The translations under genes and the position numbers were made by a program. From Azospirillum thermophilum (lineage in GTDB: Bacteria; Pseudomonadota; Alphaproteobacteria; Azospirillales; Azospirillaceae), in assembly GCF_003130795.1 (NCBI RefSeq), contig NZ_CP029359.1:1-64000 (forward strand): a DNA stretch of 64,000 bases. The letters run 5' to 3'. The notes beneath the pieces were generated by a model. It was given only the letters and a program-made list of their open reading frames with translations. It did no database searches and was not told where the DNA came from. This document shows positions 31,464-40,183 of this stretch, in pieces; the stretch's first letter is position 1, and every line of letters starts with the position of its first letter.

Positions 31464-32393
31464 TCACGCGGGGCGCAACCGGTCCACGATCTCGGTGATG
31501 GTGGCCTGTGGGCGGCGTCCGACCCTTTCTTCCAACCGGTCGAGGCAGACCGTGAAATCGGGACCGGGGTCCTGCGGCGGCTGGCGTATGCCGATATGCC
31601 GGGTCCAGTCGAGGCCGTGACGGGCGAAGACGTCCGCCACCACCTCCCGCCCGGTCCGTGTGACGCCGCTGGCCATCACGAAATCCTCACCGGGGGCTTT
31701 CTCCGCGATATCCACGGCGATGTCCATCAGCTCTTCGGCCAGGCTCCAGTCGCTCCGGAAATCCAGTGTCTCCACCTCCATGCGGAAGGTGGGGTCGGCG
31801 AGCGCGCGGCCCAGCCCTTCGGCGATCCGCGGGAGGAAATAGGTGGCGGGGCGCCTGGTGGATTCGTGATTGAACAGGAACAGATTGCCGCCGGCGATCC
31901 CATGGCGGCTGCGGTAGTAGCGGATCAGTTCCAGGCTGGCGATCTTCCCGATGCTGTAGAGGCAGGTCGCCCTGTAGGGCGTCGTCTCGTCGATGCGGCC
32001 CGACAGGGGGCCTGGGAAGATCTTGGCCGAGTTGGCGTAGACCACGCGCATCCCGGGATTGCGGGTGCGTGCATGCTCGAGCACGGCGTGCAAGGACACC
32101 GTGTTCACCGCGGCCATGGCGGCCCAGACCGGTTCGTAGGTGAAGCCGGCCGAGCCATGGACCGCGGCGACATGGAAGACGATATCGGGGGAGCTGCGTT
32201 CCAGGAGCCGGTCGAGGGCCCCCGGATCCTGCAGGTCCAGGCGCTCGTAGGAAAAGCCGGAACTGGCCGGGACGTGGCGGCTGCCTTCGTCTCGGGCAGC
32301 TCCGATGACGGCGTAACCCCGACGCAGGAGGGACTCGGCCAGGAAGCTTCCATCCTGGCCGTTGACCCCCAGGACGAGCGCCTGTGTCGTCAT
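31464..32393 (-). CDS. GDP-mannose 4,6-dehydratase-like SDR protein
   Basis: 309 residues. The start ALVLGVNGQDGSFLAESLL follows the GMD signature (GxxGQDGS), NLFLFNHESTRRP matches the GMD-specific FNHESPRRG stretch, and YSIGKIASLELIRYY has the catalytic Tyr-Lys. It is somewhat shorter than typical GMD (about 345-370 residues). NSAKIFPG replaces the usual STSEMYG stretch. Best reading: it makes GDP-4-keto-6-deoxymannose, the substrate for Fcl at 19542, or a related NDP-4-keto sugar for the C-methyltransferase upstream. Its ATG shares one base with the preceding TGA. Another NDP-hexose dehydratase specificity is possible. Confidence 0.75.
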   Translation of the reverse strand: MTTQALVLGVNGQDGSFLAESLLRRGYAVIGAARDEGSRHVPASSGFSYERLDLQDPGALDRLLERSSPDIVFHVAAVHGSAGFTYEPVWAAMAAVNTVSLHAVLEHARTRNPGMRVVYANSAKIFPGPLSGRIDETTPYRATCLYSIGKIASLELIRYYRSRHGIAGGNLFLFNHESTRRPATYFLPRIAEGLGRALADPTFRMEVETLDFRSDWSLAEELMDIAVDIAEKAPGEDFVMASGVTRTGREVVADVFARHGLDWTRHIGIRQPPQDPGPDFTVCLDRLEERVGRRPQATITEIVDRLRPA

Positions 32394-33755
32394 CAGCCGG
32401 CGACCTTGGCGTTGAGGAGGAGGTCGTTGAGCTGCTGGGCGCTGGTGGCGGCCTTGGCGAGGGCCTGGTCGTAGTTGTCGGGCCCGACGATTTCGACCTC
32501 GGGGAGTGGGAAGAGCATCCTGGTGCCGTTCATGATGGTCTCGCGCTCGCGCTCGAGGAACTCGCGCTTGAAGTGCCAGGGGAGGACGAGATAGTAGTCG
32601 GGCCTGCGCTCGCGGGACTCCTGCTCGGAGACGATGGGGATGTCGGTTCCCAGCGTGCGGGCTCCGACCTTTCCCGGGTTGCGCTCGGCGGCGCAGTCGA
32701 CCAGCAGGCGGTTGATGCCGTACCACTGCAGCAGGACGTTGCCCTTGGTCGAGGCGCCGTAGATGTGGACCTTTCCGCGCCGCGCCTGGACGTCGAACAG
32801 GATGCGGTTGAGGTCGTCGCGCAGCCGCTCGATGCGCTGCTGGAAGGCGCGGTAGGGCTTGTCGGTGTCCAGCTCCATCTCGAACTCCTGGATGCGGAGC
32901 CGGTGGAGGAAGGCCTTGTCCTCGGGCTTGCCGTAGGACAGGTTGGCGGCGTGGGTGGCGTAGCAGCGGATGCTGCCGCCGTTGATGTCGTTCAGCTCGG
33001 CCTTGAAGATGCGCAGGCCGGCCTTGGCGGCGATGGTCTCCAGCACCGACAGGCTGTAGTATTCCAGATGCTCGTGGCACACCGTGTCGAACGAGTTCTG
33101 GATCAGCATGAGCGGCAGGTAGGACATCTCGAAGACCCAGACGCCCTCCGGCTTCAGCAGGCCGGCGATCGCCGAGGCGAAGCCGACCGGGTCCTCCAGG
33201 TCGTAGAACATGGCGATGGAGGTGACGACGTCCAGCCCGCCCTTGGGCAGGACGGCGAGCGCCTGCTCGGAGGGGAAGACCGTGTTGACCACGGTGGCGC
33301 GGTCGGCGATCTCGTTGGCGATGTCGGAGGGGTCGACGCCGTAGCGCGTGGTGCCGTCGGGATAGTGGAACAGCAGCGTGCCGTCGTTGCAGCCGATGTC
33401 GAGCACGGTGGGGGCCGGCGTCCCGATCAGCCCCATCACGCTGTCGACGATGCCGTGCAGGTGGGTGCGCATCGTGGCGTTGGTGCCGGAGCGGTACCAG
33501 TAGTTGGCGTAGAGGATCTCCGGCGGGAAGCTGTGGGCAAGCTGCAGCAGCCCGCAGGCATGCTCGTCCTGCGTCACGTCGCACAGGACGAGCTGCGTCG
33601 GCAGCTTGCGCGTCGGCGGCATCAGGACGCCCGGCTTGACGAACGACCCCTGCAGATACTGATCGCCGAGATCGATCACCGGCTTCAGCTTCGTCGAGCC
33701 GCAAATGCGGCACGTCTGGCGGTAACGCGGATGCAAGAGGCCCCCTTATCTCTCG
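32390..33755 (-). repeat. Direct duplication, copy A (1,366 bp)
   Basis: This segment matches 51543-52908 with the same orientation. It covers the whole C-methyltransferase gene plus 19 bp upstream including its ribosome-binding site, and homology stops abruptly on both sides. I found only two differences (32708 g versus 51861 a; 33706 t versus 52859 c). Confidence 0.93.
32393..33736 (-). CDS. NDP-sugar C-methyltransferase (copy A)
   Basis: 447 residues from a TTG start at 33736 (GGGGG a few bases upstream). N-terminal zinc-type motif TCRICGSTKLKPVIDLGDQY with later Cys, then SAM-binding VLDIGCNDGTLLFHYPDGT, a central methyltransferase fold and a C-terminal domain with IYGASTKGNVLLQWYGI. This is the three-domain architecture of TylC3/NovU-type enzymes that add a methyl to C-3 of a 4-keto-6-deoxy NDP sugar, giving a branched deoxysugar. 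It is followed by the GMD-like gene with one base of overlap. It is nearly identical to the gene at 51546-52889. Confidence 0.88.
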   Translation of the reverse strand: MHPRYRQTCRICGSTKLKPVIDLGDQYLQGSFVKPGVLMPPTRKLPTQLVLCDVTQDEHACGLLQLAHSFPPEILYANYWYRSGTNATMRTHLHGIVDSVMGLIGTPAPTVLDIGCNDGTLLFHYPDGTTRYGVDPSDIANEIADRATVVNTVFPSEQALAVLPKGGLDVVTSIAMFYDLEDPVGFASAIAGLLKPEGVWVFEMSYLPLMLIQNSFDTVCHEHLEYYSLSVLETIAAKAGLRIFKAELNDINGGSIRCYATHAANLSYGKPEDKAFLHRLRIQEFEMELDTDKPYRAFQQRIERLRDDLNRILFDVQARRGKVHIYGASTKGNVLLQWYGINRLLVDCAAERNPGKVGARTLGTDIPIVSEQESRERRPDYYLVLPWHFKREFLERERETIMNGTRMLFPLPEVEIVGPDNYDQALAKAATSAQQLNDLLLNAKVAG

Positions 33756-33866
33756 TTCTTGCCAAGTTATATGACACTTGGCGAAAATCCGTGGAATGCT
33801 TCCTCTCTAACGCAAAGCTGCGTTGCGCTGCAAGAGCAAGCCTCCACCCTCATTCGTGCGATCGCG

Positions 33867-35602
33867 TTACACCAATGACATATGAGAGGTGGTCTCCTGA
33901 GGATGCACCATTATTATCAGGCCGAACTTCATCAAATGCACGAGGCTGCGTACCAGGAGCAGCCTGCGATCCTCCGGCACCAGGGCGATTGTTTCCGCCA
34001 CCGTCCGGCCCGGCGGAACCAGGGCCTCGATGGCGAGCGCCAAGTCGGCGGCTGGTGACAAGATGTCGCGTGCCGGTGAGTTCAGCGGATCGGCGTGCAA
34101 GGCGGACAGGGTCTCCATCAGCATCGCGGTGGTGGCTCCGTCTGTACGCGCCAGTCGCGTGTTCCCCGCCAGCGTCCGGGTGGGATAGGACCGGAACATC
34201 AGCAGGGGATCGGGGCGCAGCGGGTTGCCGCCGATACTGCCGGGGCGCCGGGGCGCCCGTTCCTCCGCGTGGCGGCGGATATCGGCGAGGTGGCGCCAGA
34301 CCTCCTGGTAGCGGGGGATGATGACCTTCCAGTCGAACATGGCGACAGCCTGGCCACGTCCGGATTCTCCCATCCGCTGCCTCAGTCCGGCGTCGGAAAC
34401 CAGCAGGGTGTAGGCATCCGCCGCCGCCTGGATGTCGACCGCCGTCACCTGCGAGGTGCGGCCGATGTAGAGGTCGTAGCTGTCGGCCCCCGTGTCGTAG
34501 CGGTCGGCAAAGTCCCCGCGGCACCTGGGGGTGGCAGAACGGTCGGGATGCGGAAGCCGTCGACGCCGTGGCGGACCGTCTCGCGGTATCCGTCCCAGTC
34601 GGTGACGACGCAGGGCAGCCCTGCCGCCATGGCCTCCACCGGGGTGATTCCGAAGGTTTCCTGGACGTTGTCCACCAGCGAGGTGAACAGGTCGGCGGCG
34701 GCCCAGATGCGGCTCCGCACCTCCGGCTTGCGGCCATCGAGGAAGATCGCATTGATGCTCGGACAATAGCGCCGCGCTCCCTCGACGAAGGCGGCGGCGA
34801 TGGCGTCGTTGCCGAACCAGCCTGCCTGGATCAGATGAATGCGCTGCCCGGTCCGCCGCGCCGCCTGTTCCAGCGCCGCATACATGGGGATCGGGTGGGC
34901 CTTCGCATGGAAGCTGAGTCGGCCCATGAACAGGACGGCGATCTCCTCCGGCCCGATGCCGAGCTTCGCCCGCTCCTCGTGGCGCGTTGCGGCGTCGAAA
35001 CGGAAGGCGCTCGCGTCCACCCCCAGCGGGATCACCGGCAGGTGCGGCAGCACGGGGGCCTCCACCGCGCCCAGCCGGTCGCGCAGATAGTCCGCATAAG
35101 GGTGAAGCACCGCCTCCACCGATGCGCGGGCGGCCCAGGACGTGCAGATCACCGCGTCCCAGGGCTGGACCGGCCCGGTCACCAGTCCGCCCAGCATGTC
35201 CGGCGCCTCCGCCGTGGTGTGGGTGATGCCGCACAGACTGTAGCCCCGCTGGTTGCCCGCCCGGCGGCGCCAGGCGAACTGGTCGATTCCCGGCCCCGGT
35301 ACGAACAGGCAGCCGATCTCGGCCAGCCTCGCCGGCTCTGCCGTCGGATAGAGGGCGATCCGGCGACCGGCGGCCGCATGGCGGGCCGCGAGCTTCACGA
35401 ACAGCCGAGCCGTCTCCGGTCCGTCGGCGTGGCAGGCGAAGCCATCGACGTCGGCGTGGCGGAAAAAGCCGGCCAGAAAGGATTCCCCGGCCACATGGCG
35501 GCCTTTCAGGTCCGTCCGCGCGGTTTCGTAACCGTCCGGGTGGAAATAGATAGCGGCGTTGGACACGGGCGGGTGCTCCCGAAGTGACTGGTCGGAGGGC
35601 AT
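33867..35602 (-). pseudogene. Glycosyltransferase (GT4) broken by a one-base frameshift
   Basis: The N-terminal part is coded in one frame from ATG 35602 (MPSDQSLREHPPVSNAAIYF) and includes IAVLFMGRLSFHAKAHPIPM and ITPVEAMAAGLPCVVTDWDG. After VDGFRIPTVLPPPG the GT4 sequence continues in the other frame as GDFADRYDTGADSYDLYIG, then AADAYTLLVSDAGLRQRMGE, ending at stop 33867. Adding one base in the C-run at 34514-34517 (or the G-run at 34527-34531) restores one continuous ~578-residue protein. So this is either a recent inactivating mutation or a homopolymer sequencing error; the protein is otherwise intact. The intact gene would code a GT4 enzyme similar to those elsewhere here. It is the first gene of a minus-strand group with copy A downstream. 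Confidence 0.8.
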
Positions 35603-35688
35603 ATGCGGACTGTCCGGCGGAGATTAGCCGTGCGGCGGGGGCCGGGCAACGCGGCCCGTGAACGCCGGAACCGGTGTCCCCCGGCCGA

Positions 35689-35898
35689 TCACCAGCCTGG
35701 CAGGCGCCGCAGGTGGTTCAGCAGGCGGTCGGCGTCGACCATGAAGGAGACGGTGTTTTGCGGCCGGTCGTCCTGTGCCTGGCCCTGCTCCACCTGGCCG
35801 GAGTAGGCGAGTCCGGTGCCGGCGGCCACCCAGTCGGAAAGGCCGCCGTCCCCGCACTCGACCTCGAGTTCGACGGTGGGCGGTGCGGCGGCCGTCAT
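35689..35898 (-). CDS. Small acidic protein of unknown function
   Basis: 69 residues (MTAAAPPTVELEVECGDGGL; ends NHLRRLPGW). GAGGACGG lies about 4 nt before its ATG, and the ATG is only 8 bp after the stop of the methyltransferase-GT2 gene, so it may be coupled to it. No signal peptide or membrane segment. No family recognised; it could be a partner of the upstream enzyme. Confidence 0.5.
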   Translation of the reverse strand: MTAAAPPTVELEVECGDGGLSDWVAAGTGLAYSGQVEQGQAQDDRPQNTVSFMVDADRLLNHLRRLPGW

Positions 35899-35906
35899 CG
35901 CCGTCC

Positions 35907-37409
35907 TCAGAAGGCCTTCAGCTTCTTCCAGGCGAACAGCACCATGCGCAGCAGCAGCCAGCCATGGGTGAAGCGGCTGATCTGCGTTTCGCCATAGGCG
36001 CGGTCGGCGTAGCGGATCGGCACCTCGACGATCTTCAGGTTCAGCTTGGCGGCGCCGAAGATCAGGTCGAAATCGCCGAAGGGGTCGAAGTCGCCGAAAT
36101 AGTGCCGGTTGGCGACCACCTGCTCATAGTCGCTCCTCCACAGCACCTTGGTGCCGCACAGCGTGTCGGTGAAGCGCTGGTTCAGCAGGTAGGAGAAGAT
36201 GCGGGCGAAGGCCCGGTTGGCCAGGAAGTTCAGGAAGCGCATCGCCTGGTCGGCCATCGGGTAGACCAGCCGGGTGCCGTTGATGAACTCGCCCTGGCCG
36301 GTCGCCATGGCGCGGTAGAATTTCGGCAGGGTTTCCGGCGGCACCGTCAGGTCGGCGTCGAGGATCATCAGGATGTCGCCGCGGGCGGCGGCGAAGCCGG
36401 CGCGCACCGCGTCGCCCTTGCCCTTGCCCGGCTGCTTCATGACCTTGATGTCCCAGTCGGGATAGGCGTCGCGGACGCGCAGGCACTCCTCGTAGGTGTT
36501 GTCCCGGCTGTTGCCCTCGACATAGATGACCTCGAGGTCGGGGCAGAAGCGGGGCAGCCGGCGGATGGCGTTCTCGATGTTGCCGCGTTCGTTCCGGCAG
36601 GGGATCAGCACCGTGCAGGACGGAGGGCGCCCGTCCCGCCGCCGCCCCTGCCCGGCCGCCGGGGCCGGACGGGCAACGACGTAGTTGCGCAGGCACAGCA
36701 GGCGGATGCCCGGCAGCGGGGCGATCGTCCGGTTCAGCAGCGTGCCGAGCCCGAGCAGCCGCTTCGGCACGAGCTGGCGCCACTCCCGCTTCACCGGCTG
36801 CCAGCCGGCCAACTCCAGCAGCCCCATGATGTCGGCGGTGGACAGCCAGTTCATCTGGCCCTGCGGCATCTTCAGCCCCAGCCGCTCGGCGGCGGCCAGC
36901 ACCGGTTCCCAGACGCGGGCATGGTAGCTGACGATGATGCGCGTGCGCTCGGTCGCGAAGCGGTGGAGCTGGCGCAGCGTCTCCTCGATGTCGTCGAGGA
37001 AGCCCACCGTGTCGGACAGCAGGATGACGTCGAAGGTCCCCTCGATTCCCGCCAGAGCCGCCGGATCCTCGGCGTTGCCGACATGGAACTCCAGCCCTGG
37101 ATGGCGGATTCTCGCCTGCTCGACCATCGCCGGGCTGAGGTCGATGCCGACCCCGCGCGAGGGGGTGAGGGAGGCCAGCGTATCGCCGGTGCCGCAGCCG
37201 ATCTCGAGGATCGAGGCGTTTTCCGGCACCAGGAAGCGCAGATAGGCGCGGTCCGCCTCGTGGAAGGCGCGGTTGCGCTCCACCCAGCGGTCGCGGTCCG
37301 CGGCCAGCCGGTCGAACAGCGTCCTCACCTCCTGCTGCCGGGGCGACAGGGGGCGGGGGGTGCCGGGGCTGTCGGCGGCGAGAAGGGGCTCGGTGGTCTC
37401 AACGGTCAT
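35907..37409 (-). CDS. SAM methyltransferase fused to GT2 glycosyltransferase
   Basis: 500 residues from ATG 37409 (MTVETTEPLLAADSPG); TTG 37418 is an alternative. Residues ~15-230: class I methyltransferase with ILEIGCGTGDTLASL and GTFDVILLSDTVGFL. Residues ~265-500: DPM1-like GT2 with CTVLIPCRNERGNIENAI, VIYVEGNSRDNTYEE and ILMILDADLTVPPETL (metal motif DAD). C-terminal ISRFTHGWLLLRMVLFAW may contact the membrane. It resembles polyprenyl-phosphate sugar synthases with an appended methyltransferase. It would act in the cytoplasm at the inner membrane; the flippase-like gene upstream (50 bp) suggests a lipid-linked sugar product. Confidence 0.87.
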   Translation of the reverse strand: MTVETTEPLLAADSPGTPRPLSPRQQEVRTLFDRLAADRDRWVERNRAFHEADRAYLRFLVPENASILEIGCGTGDTLASLTPSRGVGIDLSPAMVEQARIRHPGLEFHVGNAEDPAALAGIEGTFDVILLSDTVGFLDDIEETLRQLHRFATERTRIIVSYHARVWEPVLAAAERLGLKMPQGQMNWLSTADIMGLLELAGWQPVKREWRQLVPKRLLGLGTLLNRTIAPLPGIRLLCLRNYVVARPAPAAGQGRRRDGRPPSCTVLIPCRNERGNIENAIRRLPRFCPDLEVIYVEGNSRDNTYEECLRVRDAYPDWDIKVMKQPGKGKGDAVRAGFAAARGDILMILDADLTVPPETLPKFYRAMATGQGEFINGTRLVYPMADQAMRFLNFLANRAFARIFSYLLNQRFTDTLCGTKVLWRSDYEQVVANRHYFGDFDPFGDFDLIFGAAKLNLKIVEVPIRYADRAYGETQISRFTHGWLLLRMVLFAWKKLKAF

Positions 37410-37459
37410 GGGTGGCAATCCGGGAAGAACGGGTCAACGACGTTCGGAGGGGCAGCGGG

Positions 37460-38497
37460 TCAGGAGGCCGGCGGCGGGGCGGCCCGGCCGCCGCGGGACA
37501 GGGCGAGCCAGGCGAAGCCGCCGGGCAGGGCGGTCAGGGTCACCGACAGGCCGATCATCAGCGACAGGAGAAGGGCGTCCTGCAGCGGGACGCCGAACAG
37601 GGCGAAGCCGGCGACCATCGCCCCCTCGCGCACGCCCCAGCCGTTCAGCGAGATCGGCAGGGCGGCGGCGATGATCGCGGTCGGCATAACCGCCAGCACG
37701 TCGAGCGGGCCGAGCCCCAGCCCGATCGCCCGGGCATAGAGCAGCGTCGCCGCCAGCGTGCAGAGATGGACGAGCATGCCGTGGCCGAGCGCCCGCAGGG
37801 TCGCCCCGGCCAGCAGGGCGCCGCGCAGGCGGGCGACCAGGGCGAAGGCGGCGCCGGCCAGCCGGTTGGCGCGCAGGGCGCCGGGCAGCGGCAGCCGGTC
37901 GACCAGCAGGCCGCCGGCAAAGCCGGCGATGCCCAGCAGCACGGTCAGCGGCAGCATCCAGGCCATGTCGGGCGGCACCACCGCCGCCAGCCGCGGCAGT
38001 CCGGCGAACAGCAGCAGGCTGACCGCGAGCAGGGCGAGCAGCCGGTCGAGCACCAGGGCCAGCACCACCGTCGCGGTGGCGGGACCGTCCTGCCCCGCCG
38101 TCCTCTCCCGCCGCTCCTTCCGGCCGTCCTTCCAGGTCAGCCAGCCGCGCACGGCGTCGCCGCCGAGGCCGCCGGGCAGCACCTGCCCGAAGAACAGGCT
38201 GGCCGCCATCAGCATCAGGGCGCGGCTGCGGGTCAGCAGGATCCCGACGGCCCCGCAGGCCGCCCGCCAGCGGGCGCCGGCGAACAGCACGGCGGCGAAG
38301 CTGAAGCCCAGGCCCTGGAGCAGCGGCGGCAGCGGCGCGCCGGCCAGCCGGTCGGCCATCCCCGCCCAATCGGCCTTTTCGACCAGCCACAGGACCAGCA
38401 GGAGGGTGACCGCCAGCTTGCCGAGCAGCATCCACGGCTTGCGGCCTGCGCCGGCGGACCGGCCCGGCGGGGCGGGGAAGAGGGCGTCCTGGGTCAT
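37460..38497 (-). CDS. Flippase-like integral membrane protein (lysylphosphatidylglycerol synthase TM / UPF0104 type)
   Basis: 345 residues with about seven to eight hydrophobic spans, and family hallmarks FFGQVLPGGLGGDAVRGWL, VVLALVLDRLLALLAVSLLL and ALPISLNGWGVREGAMV. Proteins of this family move lipid-linked molecules or couple to lipid-linked glycosylation. It lies directly upstream of the methyltransferase-GT2 gene on the same strand, which fits flipping of the lipid-linked sugar that enzyme makes. The catalytic MprF synthase domain is absent. Confidence 0.85.
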   Translation of the reverse strand: MTQDALFPAPPGRSAGAGRKPWMLLGKLAVTLLLVLWLVEKADWAGMADRLAGAPLPPLLQGLGFSFAAVLFAGARWRAACGAVGILLTRSRALMLMAASLFFGQVLPGGLGGDAVRGWLTWKDGRKERRERTAGQDGPATATVVLALVLDRLLALLAVSLLLFAGLPRLAAVVPPDMAWMLPLTVLLGIAGFAGGLLVDRLPLPGALRANRLAGAAFALVARLRGALLAGATLRALGHGMLVHLCTLAATLLYARAIGLGLGPLDVLAVMPTAIIAAALPISLNGWGVREGAMVAGFALFGVPLQDALLLSLMIGLSVTLTALPGGFAWLALSRGGRAAPPPAS

Positions 38498-38854
38498 CGG
38501 CGGGCGGTCATCAGCGGGCGATCATCGGCAGGCGGCCGCGGGGCGGCAGGAAGGTTGCGGGCGGGCGCACTGTAGCCTGTCGCCGGCCGGATCGCACCGT
38601 CAACTTCACGAAGCACCGCCGGCCGTTCCCCAGCCCGGCTTCCGAATAAATCGCGCAAGGTTCGTTCGGTTTCCGCTGGTGGTACCTCGTGCATTCGAAG
38701 GATCGGACAAAAGATCGGATAGTAACCGCTGATGGGGAGATCTCTCCGGCCGCGTTGACAGCACGCAGACGGTTTCATTAGTTCGGGATAGTGTCATCCG
38801 GAACGGCCGCATCCACGGCCGCCGGGTGAGAGGTTGGATAAGGAAGCCAAGAGC
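38498..38854. other. Divergent intergenic region upstream of galE
   Basis: It contains a consensus -35 hexamer for galE (38755-38760) and, at 38698-38717, two copies of the motif gatcgga (gatcggacaaaagatcgga). A 94-residue minus-strand frame (38494-38778) overlaps these elements and is left out. The leftward promoter for the flippase gene must lie here as well but is not identifiable. Confidence 0.5.
38755..38783 (+). promoter_or_regulatory. Candidate galE promoter
   Basis: TTGACA (38755-38760, full consensus), 17-nt spacer, TTAGTT (38778-38783, poor -10). It is 71 bp before the galE ATG. The weak -10 may mean activator dependence or that this is chance. Confidence 0.3.
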
Positions 38855-39874
38855 ATGTCCGACGGACCGGCGTCTCCCTCCCGCGTTCTGGTGACCGGCG
38901 GGGCCGGCTATATTGGCAGCCATGTGCTCCATGCGCTCACCGACGCCGGCATTCCGGCGGTCACCATCGACAACCTGTCGACCGGCCGGCGTGCCGCCGT
39001 TCCCGCCGCGGTGCCGCTGATCGAAGGCGACGTCGGCTCGGCATCGCTGCTGGAGCAGGTGATGCGCGAGCACCGCGTCGACGCGGTGATGCATTTCGCG
39101 GGCTCCATCGTCGTGCCGGAGTCGGTGGAAAGGCCGCTGGCCTACTACCGCAACAACACGGTCAACAGCCTGACGCTGATGGACTGCTGCGTCCGGCTGG
39201 GGATCGACAGGATGGTCTTCTCCTCGACCGCGGCGGTCTACGGCGATGCCGAGCGCGTGCCGATCGACGAGGACAGCCCGACCCGGCCGATCAACCCCTA
39301 CGGCACCTCCAAGCTGATGACGGAGCAGATGCTGCGCGACGCCGGGGCGGCGCACGGGCTGCGCAGCGTCATCCTGCGCTACTTCAACGTGGCGGGCGCC
39401 GATCCGGCCGGCCGCACCGGGCAGGCGACGCCGGCCGCCACCCACCTGATCAAGGTGGCCTGCCAGGCGCTGCTCGGCCGCCGGCCGCCGCTGGCGATCT
39501 TCGGCACCGACTACCCGACGCCCGACGGCACCTGCATCCGCGACTACATCCACGTCAGCGATCTCGCCGACGCGCATGTGCTGGCGCTCCTGCACCTGCG
39601 CCGCGGTGGCGAGAGCCTGGTGCTGAACTGCGGTTACGGGCGCGGCGCCTCGGTCCGCGAGGTCTTGCGCACCCTGGAGGCGGTCAGCGGCGAGCAGGTC
39701 CCCGCCAGGCTCGCCGAGCGGCGGCCCGGCGACCCGCCGCAGCTCGTCGCCGGGGCGGACCGCATCCGGCAGCGGCTGGGCTGGGTTCCCAGGCACGACA
39801 CGCTGGAGGAGATCGTCCGCAGCGCGCTCGCGTGGGAGCGCTCGCTGGAGCCGGGGCCGCAGCGGGCCGGGTGA
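38855..39874 (+). CDS. galE: UDP-glucose 4-epimerase
   Basis: 339 residues from ATG 38855 (MSDGPASPSRVLVTGGAGYI), with AAGGAAG about 9 nt upstream; TTG 38834 is the upstream alternative. NAD-binding TGGAGYIGSHVLHAL, FAGSIVVPESVERPLAYYRN, the catalytic FSSTAAVYGD and NPYGTSKLMTEQML. ILRYFNVAGADPAGRTGQ and CIRDYIHVSDLADAH are typical of GalE. It interconverts UDP-glucose and UDP-galactose for the surrounding glycosyltransferases. Confidence 0.93.
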   Translation: MSDGPASPSRVLVTGGAGYIGSHVLHALTDAGIPAVTIDNLSTGRRAAVPAAVPLIEGDVGSASLLEQVMREHRVDAVMHFAGSIVVPESVERPLAYYRNNTVNSLTLMDCCVRLGIDRMVFSSTAAVYGDAERVPIDEDSPTRPINPYGTSKLMTEQMLRDAGAAHGLRSVILRYFNVAGADPAGRTGQATPAATHLIKVACQALLGRRPPLAIFGTDYPTPDGTCIRDYIHVSDLADAHVLALLHLRRGGESLVLNCGYGRGASVREVLRTLEAVSGEQVPARLAERRPGDPPQLVAGADRIRQRLGWVPRHDTLEEIVRSALAWERSLEPGPQRAG

Positions 39875-40183
39875 CGCCCCGCTCCGCTGCGCCCGGATCG
39901 CCGGTCTCGTCCTTCCTGCTTGCCTCTTGTCTGGCTGCCGCTTCGGCCTATAGTGCCCCGGCCGTGCCGGTCCCGCCATGGGCCGGTCCTCTGGGTGTGG
40001 CCTTCGGCAGTCTGCGGGCAAGGTCGGGCGTCGGCGGGCGAAATGGAATGCGGGGCTGCCGTGAGATGGTCCGGAGCCGCCCTGTTCGCCGGTCCGCTCC
40101 GGTTCCGTCGCGCTGTCGGATCATGCGATTACAAGCAGTGCGCCACACTCCGGGAGGCATGCCATACCTTTTGGAGTTCATGA
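39875..40183. other. Intergenic region upstream of GT2/GT4 fusion gene
   Basis: 309 bp, no gene recognised. It contains one promoter-like pair (39927-39954) and ends with TTTTGGAG as ribosome-binding site. Confidence 0.5.
39927..39954 (+). promoter_or_regulatory. Candidate promoter of GT2/GT4 fusion gene
   Basis: TTGTCT (39927-39932), 16-nt spacer, TATAGT (39949-39954, five of six consensus). It implies a leader of about 220 nt before ATG 40184. By-eye sigma-70 match only. Confidence 0.4.

Noticed and set aside
38494..38778. 94-residue minus-strand frame in the galE spacer
   Set aside because: It covers a consensus -35 hexamer and repeat motifs, has no ribosome-binding site, and its product has no recognisable features.
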